DNA from: Thermodesulfobacteriaceae bacterium
GTDB lineage: Bacteria > Desulfobacterota > Dissulfuribacteria > Dissulfuribacterales > UBA3076
DNA length: 5,655 bases
Assembly (NCBI GenBank): GCA_012961845.1
Contig: DTYO01000091.1
Coordinates: forward strand, 1-5,655
Direction of reading: 5' to 3'
The translations under genes were made by a program, and so were the position numbers. Below, piece by piece: positions 1 to 5,549 of this stretch. The notes beneath the pieces were generated by a model. That model was not told the origin of the DNA, searched no databases, and saw only the letters and a list, made by a program, of their open reading frames with translations. Each line of letters starts with the position of its first letter. Position 1 is the first letter of the stretch.

Positions 1-31
1 AGTGAATTTTTTATTTTAAAGAGAGGCTGTA

Positions 32-268
32 ATGTCGCCGGGATCCAGCAAAAAAAATCCGCCTGAAGCCGAAGTGACATGTCCCTTCTGCCGCGGTGCT
101 GCATATCTTACTGGAAGATGAAGCAATGCCCGATTGGTCTGCCGTGTCTGCGGACAGGAAATCCCGGCAAGATTCTGCATGGATGAAATAGAAAAGATGA
201 AAGAGCAGATGATCTGTTCCCTGAAGGATTCTGTCAGTCCGTCCGGGAAAGGCAGAAACCGGCTTTGA
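32..268 (+). CDS. Small C4 zinc-ribbon protein with an in-frame UGA (candidate selenoprotein, or a gene broken by a nonsense mutation)
   Basis: The ATG at 32 follows a good ribosome binding site (AGAGAGG at 20-26, 5-base gap). The first 29 codons carry CPFC (residues 17-20) and stop at TGA 119-121. Without any frame change the same frame then runs 48 more sense codons to TGA 266-268. This second part carries CRVC followed by GQEIPARF (Cys37, Cys40), then a charged helix (DEIEKMKEQM). CxxC-x16-CxxC is the layout of a C4 zinc ribbon, so the two halves belong to one protein of 78 residues with codon 30 as UGA. Extra Cys lie at 49 and 62. The partner or function is unknown to me; a nucleic-acid or protein-binding role is only a guess from the fold. 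Codon 30 could be Sec, or a decayed Trp (TGG) or Arg (CGA). The last 35 bases overlap the 3' end of folC on the other strand. I am fairly sure this is one ancestral gene and unsure that it is functional. Confidence 0.6.
132..163 (+). promoter_or_regulatory. SECIS-like hairpin downstream of the in-frame UGA
   Basis: Ten bases after the UGA, GATT (132-135) can pair with AATC (160-163). Inside that, CTGCCG (139-144) pairs with CGG (151-153) and CAG (155-157) with A154 bulged, leaving the 6-base loop TGTCTG at 145-150. An alternative register pairs 137-142 with 150-155, leaving a 7-base loop. In both, the apical loop starts 21-23 bases after the UGA and has G as its second base. Published bacterial SECIS models ask for a loop roughly 16-37 bases after the UGA with a G in its first two positions, so the geometry fits. 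Such small hairpins also arise by chance, so this is only suggestive. Confidence 0.3.
191..219 (-). terminator. Probable Rho-independent terminator of folC
   Basis: GAGCAGA (203-209) and TCTGTTC (213-219) form a 7-base-pair stem (one G-U pair) with a 3-base loop. Read on the minus strand, the stem is followed by a T-rich but interrupted run (TTTCATCTTTT, 192-202). It lies 15 bases past the folC stop, the expected place. It sits inside the coding sequence of the convergent zinc-ribbon gene. The broken T tract makes it a moderate candidate. Confidence 0.45.
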
Positions 269-1562
269 GCAGCCTAATTCTGGCCCTGCCTGTCAGATAA
301 AGTGATCCGGCAATACATAAAAAGTCATCTGGGCCGCGTCCTGAAAGTGCTCTGTAAAGGGCCTTTTCCCAATCTTCCTCTAGGACTGCATTGTCAGGAA
401 TTCCTTTGTTCCGCCATGATTCAGTAGACACAGGGGCTCTGGGACCGGGGGGTTCGGTGATTATTATTTCTTTGAAGTGCGGCGATATCATGCCCAGCAT
501 TGCAGTAAAATCCTTATCTCCGCCTTCGTCGGAGCATGCCCACAGCAGACAGCTATGTTCTTCCGCCGGGTTCCTGAGATCCCCTGTTATATCCTGAAGC
601 AGGCGTTTCAGAGCGGTCACTCCGTCCGCATTGTGTGCTCCGTCGAGTAGAACCGTGCACATCCCCCTGAGGATTTCTCCACGACACGGCCAGGTTACCC
701 TTCCACATCCAGTCCTGATGCACTCCGGGGATATTGGAAATCCTGATTCCATCAGCCTTTCACAGGCTGCCACGGCCAGAGCTGAATTGACTGCCTGATG
801 ACGCCCCCTCATGGAGAGGTTTATTCCGTCGAGGTATAGAGATCTCCCCGTATATTCAAACCCGTCCCTGCTGTTCTTGCTCATACTGAAGTCCCTGTCT
901 AGTTCCCACATAGACGCACACATTTCCCGGGCCTTCTGTCTTATCACCGGTCTGGCATGTTCGTGCCGGACACCGGAAACTACAGGAACATTCCTTTTGA
1001 TGATCCCTGCCTTTTCGCCTGCTATCAATTCTATGGTTTCGCCAAGAAAGGATTGATGATCTAGAGCGATATTAGTGATCACTGAAACCTGTGGAATAAT
1101 GACATTTGTGGCATCCAACCGACCTCCGAGACCGGTTTCGAATATTGCGACGTCCACTTCCATTTCCGCAAACCAGTTCATGGCGATGGCGGTAGTGTAC
1201 TCAAAATAGCTGAGTTCAAGCCCGTCTTCTATAAGGCCCTTTATTTTCCGGATCAGGCGTTCCAGTTCCGGTTCGGAAATCAGGCGGCCGAAGGCCCTGA
1301 AGCGTTCACACAGTGAATACAGATGGGGAGACGTATAAAGGCCGCAGTTCAGGCCCGAGGCTTCAAGGATTGAAGTAATGGTTGCGCATACGGAGCCCTT
1401 GCCGTTTGTTCCTGCTACATGCACGGATGGATAGCGTTTCTGGGGATTGTCCAGGGCTTCAAGTACGTCATTTATGCGTTCGAGGCCCAGCCTGAAGCCG
1501 TGGAATTGGAAGGTGTTCAGGTAAGCCAGCGCTGCATGGTAATCATTCATGTGGGCCTGCAT
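234..1562 (-). CDS. folC: Bifunctional dihydrofolate synthase / folylpolyglutamate synthase
   Basis: A Mur-ligase-family enzyme of the cytoplasm. It joins L-glutamate to dihydropteroate (making dihydrofolate) and then further glutamates to reduced folates, using ATP. The 442-residue length is normal. Visible in order: the family N-terminus (YHAALAYL then GLERI, about 8-30); the P-loop GTNGKGS (51-57); TSPHL (77-81); FETGLGGRLDATN (141-153); TNIALDHQ (163-170); GEKAGIIK (182-189), whose first Lys is the usual carbamylated residue; GRHQAVN (253-259); DGAHN (307-311); and a C-terminal GSLYLTG (419-425). The usual WPGR reads WPCR here (291-294). The ATG at 1562 is chosen because AAGGA lies 7 bases ahead. 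An in-frame TTG at 1592 and an ATG at 1550 are poorer choices, although the 1550 start matches many homologues. It is divergent from the cytochrome gene and convergent with the zinc-ribbon gene. No folate partner (folP, accD) is in view. The identification is secure; whether both activities are present cannot be told from sequence. Confidence 0.95.
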   Translation of the reverse strand: MQAHMNDYHAALAYLNTFQFHGFRLGLERINDVLEALDNPQKRYPSVHVAGTNGKGSVCATITSILEASGLNCGLYTSPHLYSLCERFRAFGRLISEPELERLIRKIKGLIEDGLELSYFEYTTAIAMNWFAEMEVDVAIFETGLGGRLDATNVIIPQVSVITNIALDHQSFLGETIELIAGEKAGIIKRNVPVVSGVRHEHARPVIRQKAREMCASMWELDRDFSMSKNSRDGFEYTGRSLYLDGINLSMRGRHQAVNSALAVAACERLMESGFPISPECIRTGCGRVTWPCRGEILRGMCTVLLDGAHNADGVTALKRLLQDITGDLRNPAEEHSCLLWACSDEGGDKDFTAMLGMISPHFKEIIITEPPGPRAPVSTESWRNKGIPDNAVLEEDWEKALYRALSGRGPDDFLCIAGSLYLTGRARIRLLKAGFCLSRTD

Positions 1563-1569
1563 GATTTTT

Positions 1570-1574
1570 TCCTT
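1570..1574 (-). promoter_or_regulatory. Ribosome binding site that decides the folC start
   Basis: On the minus strand AAGGA is followed by 7 bases and then ATG (1562-1560). The upstream in-frame TTG at 1592 has no purine-rich stretch before it, and the ATG at 1550 has only AGG. This favours a 442-residue FolC over a 452-residue one. Confidence 0.55.
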
Positions 1575-1604
1575 GAAGAAGATTTTATTCAAAAGTTATA
1601 TACT
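1573..1604 (+). promoter_or_regulatory. Candidate promoter for the multiheme cytochrome gene
   Basis: TTGAAG (1573-1578) is followed after 18 bases by TATATA (1597-1602); an overlapping TATACT (1599-1604) is a better -10 but 20 bases away. Transcription would start near 1610 and give a leader of about 43 bases before ATG 1653. The area is AT-rich, so chance matches are likely. Confidence 0.22.
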
Positions 1605-1617
1605 ATGCTGGTCGCCG

Positions 1618-1623
1618 ATTATA
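1618..1623 (-). promoter_or_regulatory. -10 box of a likely folC promoter
   Basis: A perfect TATAAT on the minus strand, 56-61 bases upstream of the folC ATG. The best -35 is poor (CTTATA at 1640-1645, 16-base spacer, 3 of 6 matches). A start near 1611 would give a leader of about 50 bases. The call rests on the -10 alone. Confidence 0.35.
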
Positions 1624-1652
1624 AACCCGTATGGTCCGGTATAAGCGCTTTT

Positions 1653-3167
1653 ATGAAAACCGAAAAGGAACAGTGCTCCAGATTGTTCATCCTGTGGCTT
1701 TTGGGAATATGTCTGATATTGCCGCTTAATGCCTGCCAGCCTCCTTATGGAGATGGACGCAGAGACAAAGGGTGCAGGATGTGTCACAGCGTGGAGCTTG
1801 ATCCTGCTCATGACATCGGATGCATTGAATGTCACCAGGGCGAACTTGCCGGCAGGACACAGTCAGTGGCACACCAGGGCCTGATCAGCGATCCTGCACA
1901 TCCCGGCCACATGAGGAGAGTCTGCGGCAGATGCCATGAGGCTCAGGTGGCTGCAGCCGGGGCTTCCAGTCATTTTACCCTGTCTGGTGAATTAGGTACG
2001 GTGTGGTCTGCATTCTTTCCATCAGGCCAGGCGGTGTCGTCCATTGAGAATTTGCCTCTGCCGGCAGATCCGCCTGTTGAGCCTGCCGGCCTGGTTGCAG
2101 ATCTCATGAGGCGGAGGTGCCTGCGCTGTCATGTATACTACAGAGGCGAAAATTATGCCTTTATCAGACGCGGAACTGGTTGTGCGGCATGCCATCTGAG
2201 TTTTACCATAAACGGACCTTCAGATCACAGGTTTAGGAAGAAAGTGTCCGACAGGCACTGCCTCGCATGCCATTACGGTAATTATGTCGGGTGGGATTAC
2301 TATGGCAGATTCGAGGTGGATTACGATCAGGATTACCACATTCCCCTAGGCCGGGCACAAGGATCTGAAAGACCTTACGGCCTAGAATGGCATGAAATGA
2401 GACCGGACATCCATCATACGGTTGGAATGTCATGTTGCGACTGCCACTCGCGAGGGCCGTGTGAACAGGTGACACCGGGAAAAACGGTGATCGGTTGCAC
2501 TGACTGTCATTCAGCGGAAAAGCGTGACAGGCTTGGTCCATCCGGGGCTTGGCGGAAGCCTCCGGTGATGAATACCCTGGTCACTGGACACAGGGCGCAT
2601 GATGTGAGCAGAGTGGATTGCGTAGTGTGCCACGCAATATGGTCATTCAGAGACACGGGGCGCGCTCTGGTCAGGCAGGACGCACCTGATTATGAAACAT
2701 GGGAATATCTGTCCATACAGGGGAGCAGCGAAATAGAGGTTGTCATAAAGACATGGGAGCGGCTGCCGGAATATTACTGGATAGTGCCCCGTATGCAGGA
2801 TAAGGTGAGTGGTGCATACAGCACGGGCATCTGGTTCGAGGGATTTGTGCAGAGACGCTGGGGGCCGGTGCCTGTTGCCGAAGACCGTGACGGCCGGCTT
2901 GTGGTTGTGAGGCCGGTCATGGATCTCTCTCTGAGTTATGTTGACAGCAGCGGAGATGTGGTATTTGACAATTTGCGCCCGGTGCCGGAAGATACTGGAT
3001 ACAGCGCTGAACGCCGTTATCGTTATCCTTACTGGCAGCCATATCATCCCCATACCATAGGAAAGGCGGACCTGTTCAGATCGCTTTTCACGCAGATGTG
3101 GCTTGATGGTCTGGTTTCTGCTGACCAATTTTTAGAAAATGGAGAGGATTTGGCTGCTGGAAATTGA
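1653..3167 (+). CDS. Nine-heme c-type cytochrome, putative lipoprotein, with heme-free C-terminal domain
   Basis: A predicted exported electron-transfer protein of 504 residues. The N-terminus has a charged start (MKTEKEQCSR), a hydrophobic core (about 11-25) and LNAC ending at Cys28, a passable lipobox, so membrane anchoring is likely. Nine CxxCH heme sites follow at residues 41, 57, 91, 156, 177, 203, 261, 282 and 323. At least 15 further histidines (for example 53, 74, 83, 86, 192, 202, 229, 247, 254, 255, 313, 316) could serve as distal ligands. The spacing HHTVGMSCCDCH around heme 7 and GHRAHDVSRVDCVVCH around heme 9 is typical of NapC/octaheme-like multiheme proteins. Residues 328-504 have no heme site but are rich in aromatic residues, with HPHTIGKADLF near the end, and look like a separate domain. 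I do not recognise a named family; an electron conduit or a terminal reductase are both possible. The ATG at 1653 is chosen for the signal peptide although no clear ribosome site precedes it; an upstream in-frame ATG lies at 1605. No cytochrome maturation or quinol partner gene is in view. Confidence 0.88.
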   Translation: MKTEKEQCSRLFILWLLGICLILPLNACQPPYGDGRRDKGCRMCHSVELDPAHDIGCIECHQGELAGRTQSVAHQGLISDPAHPGHMRRVCGRCHEAQVAAAGASSHFTLSGELGTVWSAFFPSGQAVSSIENLPLPADPPVEPAGLVADLMRRRCLRCHVYYRGENYAFIRRGTGCAACHLSFTINGPSDHRFRKKVSDRHCLACHYGNYVGWDYYGRFEVDYDQDYHIPLGRAQGSERPYGLEWHEMRPDIHHTVGMSCCDCHSRGPCEQVTPGKTVIGCTDCHSAEKRDRLGPSGAWRKPPVMNTLVTGHRAHDVSRVDCVVCHAIWSFRDTGRALVRQDAPDYETWEYLSIQGSSEIEVVIKTWERLPEYYWIVPRMQDKVSGAYSTGIWFEGFVQRRWGPVPVAEDRDGRLVVVRPVMDLSLSYVDSSGDVVFDNLRPVPEDTGYSAERRYRYPYWQPYHPHTIGKADLFRSLFTQMWLDGLVSADQFLENGEDLAAGN

Positions 3168-3192
3168 ACTGGATGAAGAATAAGGTTAGACT
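3164..3192 (+). promoter_or_regulatory. Candidate sigma-70 promoter for ilvE
   Basis: TTGAAC (3164-3169), a 17-base spacer and TAGACT (3187-3192) each match 4 of 6 consensus bases, with the key T, A and final T of the -10 kept. It starts inside the stop region of the cytochrome gene and would give a leader of about 34 bases. Cotranscription with the cytochrome gene across the 65-base gap is the alternative. Confidence 0.25.
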
Positions 3193-3232
3193 GATGCCTG
3201 TTCATACAGTTTGAAAGGGATATGCCTGAAAC

Positions 3233-4300
3233 ATGAATATCGTTAAGAAACTGGTGCCGGAACCGGAAAGAAAAGATCTGCCCCCGACGTCAGAACTCGG
3301 CTTTGGGACTTATTTCACCGATCACTGTTTTCTGATGGACTATAGAGGGGGAACAGGGTGGTACAACGCAAGGATAGTGCCTTATGCAAAGTTTTCACTG
3401 GATCCGGCTGCTGTCTGCCTCCATTACGGGCAAGCGATATTTGAAGGTCTCAAGGCGTATCGTGGAGAGGATGATAAAATACGGCTGTTCCGGCCCATGG
3501 AAAACATGAAGAGGCTTAATCGTTCTGCCCTGCGGATGTGTATGCCACAGGTCAACGAAGAGGAAGTCCTGGATGCCATCAGGACCCTGGTCAGGGTTGA
3601 GAATGCCTGGGTGCCAGCTGCCAGGGGAACCTCCCTCTATATCAGGCCGTTTATCATTGCCACCGAGGCCTTTCTGGGTGTGAGGCCGGCGAAAGAATAC
3701 CTGCTTTCGGTGATCCTGAGTCCTGTAGGCGCTTATTATGCCGAAGGGTTCAATCCTGTAAAGATTTTTGTGACCGACAGATATGTCAGGGCATGCGCCG
3801 GCGGAGTGGGAGAGGCCAAAACCGCCGGGAATTATGCGGCCAGCCTTATGGCATCAGAAGAGGCAAAGAAGCAGGGGTTCACCCAGGTACTGTGGCTCGA
3901 TGCAGTTGAGCGGCGCTATGTGGAGGAAGTCGGCACGATGAATATTTTCTTTCTCTTTGATGATGTGCTGGTTACACCGGCCCTGAATGGCAGCATACTT
4001 CCCGGGATTACCAGGGATTCGGTGCTCAGGCTGGCGCGTGACTGGGGGATTGAAGTGGAAGAAAGGCCGGTTTCTATAGACGAGGTGCTTGAGAGGGCGA
4101 AGAGCGGGGGGCTGACGGAATGTTTCGGTACCGGTACCGCAGCCGTTGTTTCTCCTGTTGGAGCCCTTCATTACAGAGGGGAGTCGTTCACCATCAACGG
4201 CGGAAAGACAGGAAGCCTGGCCCAGAGGCTCTTCGACCGGATCAGCGGACTTCAGTATGGAGAAGAGGAAGATGACTACGGCTGGACAGAAGTCGTCTGA
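3233..4300 (+). CDS. ilvE: Branched-chain amino acid aminotransferase (class IV, PLP-dependent)
   Basis: A cytoplasmic enzyme that moves an amino group between glutamate and the 2-oxo acids of valine, leucine and isoleucine, the last step of their synthesis. The 355 residues match the longer IlvE/BCAT subtype. The N-terminus (LGFGTYFTDHCFLMDY, about 22-37), LHYGQAIFEGLKAYR (63-77) and LFRPMENMKRLN (85-96) are characteristic. GEAKTAGNYAAS (193-204) holds the Schiff-base Lys196. EEVGTMN (231-237) holds the Glu that pairs with the PLP ring nitrogen. GSILPGITRDSV (253-264) and CFGTGTAAVVSP (297-308) form the phosphate-binding and C-terminal motifs. The ATG at 3233 gives the full family N-terminus; AAAGGGA (3214-3220) lies 12 bases ahead, a somewhat long gap. 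It follows the cytochrome gene in the same direction with no other ilv or leu gene nearby, and converges on the flavoprotein gene with 25 bases of overlap. The identification is secure. Confidence 0.95.
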   Translation: MNIVKKLVPEPERKDLPPTSELGFGTYFTDHCFLMDYRGGTGWYNARIVPYAKFSLDPAAVCLHYGQAIFEGLKAYRGEDDKIRLFRPMENMKRLNRSALRMCMPQVNEEEVLDAIRTLVRVENAWVPAARGTSLYIRPFIIATEAFLGVRPAKEYLLSVILSPVGAYYAEGFNPVKIFVTDRYVRACAGGVGEAKTAGNYAASLMASEEAKKQGFTQVLWLDAVERRYVEEVGTMNIFFLFDDVLVTPALNGSILPGITRDSVLRLARDWGIEVEERPVSIDEVLERAKSGGLTECFGTGTAAVVSPVGALHYRGESFTINGGKTGSLAQRLFDRISGLQYGEEEDDYGWTEVV

Positions 4301-5430
4301 CGGCCGGTTTTTTCTCCATGGGTTTCAGCATATTCCCTGGCCGCTTCTCTGTATCCTGCGATCAGTTCATCCATTAATTCTTGTACCGAGACAATCCTGT
4401 TTATCCTCCATACATTTTCTCCGCAGAAGACAAAACCCGAGTTGATATTACCGCGCTGAGCGTTGATAAGGGCCGTGCTGATACAAAACGGTGTATCGTG
4501 GTAGTCACAAGTCTTGAGGCATTTGTACACGCATTTGTAAGGCTTTTTCAGGCCTGCCTCTGCTTTGTCGATGAAAGGTCCCTTCAGGGCCCGTCCAGGC
4601 ATTCCTACAGGACTCTTGATTATGGCAATGTCTTCCTTGCTGGCCCTGAGATAGGCCTGTTTGAATTCATCAGAGGCATCACATTCGTAAGTGGCCACGA
4701 AGCGGGTTGCCATCTGGACTCCTGCTGCACCCATCTGAATGAACCGGAAGATATCTTTGCCGGTGTAGATTCCTCCTGCCGGAATCACGGGTATGGATCT
4801 GCCCCATTTCTGCTCAAAGGCCTCCACTGCTTCCAGGACCTTAGTAGTGAGGTTTTCCAGAGTGTTTTCCGGTGAATTAAGCTCTTCCACCTTGAAGCCA
4901 AGGTGACCGCCGGCCTTGGGGCCTTCCACCACAACAGCGTCAGGAGGGTGCGAGAAGTGTTCTCCCCACCTGCGGCAGAGAATCGTTGCAGCACGGGGAG
5001 AAGATACTATGGGGACAAGTTTCGGGTTGTATCCTTCGGGGATGAGGCTGGGAAGCTTAAGGGGGAGGCCTGCCCCGCTGATGATGATGTCTGCACCTGC
5101 TTCAGAGGCGACCTGGACATATTTTTCAAAGTTTGTCAGGGCTACCATAATATTGACCCCGATTATTCCTCCCGGGGCCATCTGCCTGGCTTTCCTGATC
5201 TGGCTGCGAAGGGCACGGAATGTAGCGCCTTGAGGGTCTTTGTGAAAATCTTTTTCGATAATGCCTATGCGTACTGCCGCAATGACCCCTATCCCACCTG
5301 CCCTGGCGACTGCCGAGGCCAGGCCTGCCATGGAGATGCCGATCCCCATGCCTCCCTGAATGACGGGAACCGGGGCAGTGAGATTGCCTATTACAAGAGG
5401 AGGCGGGTTGTATGGTTCTGGCAATTTCAT
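4276..5430 (-). CDS. NAD(P)H-dependent flavin oxidoreductase, nitronate monooxygenase (2-nitropropane dioxygenase) family
   Basis: A 384-residue FMN-binding TIM-barrel protein, predicted cytoplasmic. Family members oxidise nitronates, reduce quinones, or act as enoyl-ACP reductase (FabK), so the substrate is open. Motifs in order: VIQGGMGIGIS (23-33) at the first strand; GVNIMVA (91-97); ISGAGLP (117-123); VEGPKAGGHLGF (168-179), whose His176 aligns with the nitronate monooxygenase catalytic base; IPAGGIYTGKDI (216-227) and GAAGVQMATRF (234-244) for FMN phosphate. Beyond the usual barrel lies a cysteine cluster: Cys300, 304, 308 and 316 (CxxxCxxxCx7C), with Cys336 further on. Classical aerobic enzymes lack it as far as I know; related anaerobe proteins seem to have it. 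It may bind an iron-sulfur cluster, which is inference. The ATG at 5430 is forced by an in-frame stop four codons upstream; its ribosome site is weak. It converges on ilvE. Family assignment is firm, substrate unknown. Confidence 0.88.
   Translation of the reverse strand: MKLPEPYNPPPLVIGNLTAPVPVIQGGMGIGISMAGLASAVARAGGIGVIAAVRIGIIEKDFHKDPQGATFRALRSQIRKARQMAPGGIIGVNIMVALTNFEKYVQVASEAGADIIISGAGLPLKLPSLIPEGYNPKLVPIVSSPRAATILCRRWGEHFSHPPDAVVVEGPKAGGHLGFKVEELNSPENTLENLTTKVLEAVEAFEQKWGRSIPVIPAGGIYTGKDIFRFIQMGAAGVQMATRFVATYECDASDEFKQAYLRASKEDIAIIKSPVGMPGRALKGPFIDKAEAGLKKPYKCVYKCLKTCDYHDTPFCISTALINAQRGNINSGFVFCGENVWRINRIVSVQELMDELIAGYREAAREYAETHGEKTGRQTTSVQP
4279..4313 (+). terminator. Probable Rho-independent terminator of ilvE
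   Basis: CGGCTG (4279-4284) pairs with CGGCCG (4301-4306, one G-U pair). GAC (4285-4287) pairs with GTC (4295-4297), with three bases (4298-4300) bulged out, and the loop is 4288-4294. One G then leads into six T residues (4308-4313). The left half of the stem lies within the last ilvE codons, so the stop codon itself is in the bulge. Placement and T tract support it; the interrupted stem weakens it. Confidence 0.42.
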
Positions 5431-5436
5431 GAATGC

Positions 5437-5465
5437 TTTTTAGTCCGGTTGCTGAAGTGCGTCAA
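5437..5465 (-). promoter_or_regulatory. Weak candidate promoter for the flavin oxidoreductase
   Basis: On the minus strand TTGACG (5460-5465) is followed after 17 bases by TAAAAA (5437-5442), 5 and 4 matches of 6. Transcription would begin at or next to the ATG, giving an almost leaderless message, which would fit the lack of a ribosome site. A perfect TTGACA lies further up at 5498-5503 but has no good -10 at the right distance. Confidence 0.2.
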
Positions 5466-5526
5466 GTATCGATCGGCGGCTGATATGCTAGAGGTAGTGT
5501 CAACTTTTTTGTGTGAAATTATTCCA

Positions 5527-5549
5527 TGCCAGTTCCTTAAGGAATGGCA
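5527..5549. repeat. Imperfect palindrome around TTCCTTAAGGAA
   Basis: TTCCTTAAGGAA (5533-5544) is a perfect 12-base palindrome. Adding TGCCA (5527-5531) and TGGCA (5545-5549) gives a 9-base-pair stem with one bulged G (5532) and the loop TTAA. No T run follows on either strand, so it is not a standard terminator; an operator or an RNA 3'-end hairpin is possible. It contains the stop codon of the partial minus-strand frame at 5537. Confidence 0.5.

Noticed and set aside
1..31. AT-rich start of the window as the end of an upstream gene or its terminator
   Set aside because: Thirty bases show stops in two frames and T runs but no recognisable coding or stem; nothing can be supported beyond the ribosome site at 20-26.
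1419..1652. Upstream extension of the cytochrome frame, including an ATG at 1605
   Set aside because: The extension runs antisense through the folC start and would place 78 (or 16) residues ahead of a clear signal peptide starting at 1653.
2233..3128. Minus-strand open frames opposite the cytochrome gene
   Set aside because: They are antisense to a protein with nine heme motifs and show no motif or family features; they are shadows of its codon pattern.
3222..3236. Four-codon ORF (ATG CCT GAA ACA TGA) whose stop overlaps the ilvE start
   Set aside because: Its ATG is only one base from AAAGGGA, too close for that ribosome site, so it is probably chance. Translational coupling cannot be excluded.
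5510..5520. TGTGTGAAATT resembling the lac promoter/vector sequence
   Set aside because: Only about 11 bases match and the flanks diverge, so neither vector contamination nor a lac operator is supported.
5527..5545. Sigma-54 promoter reading on the minus strand (TGGCAT with a downstream -12)
   Set aside because: TGGCA is present but no TTGC-type -12 element follows at the required distance.
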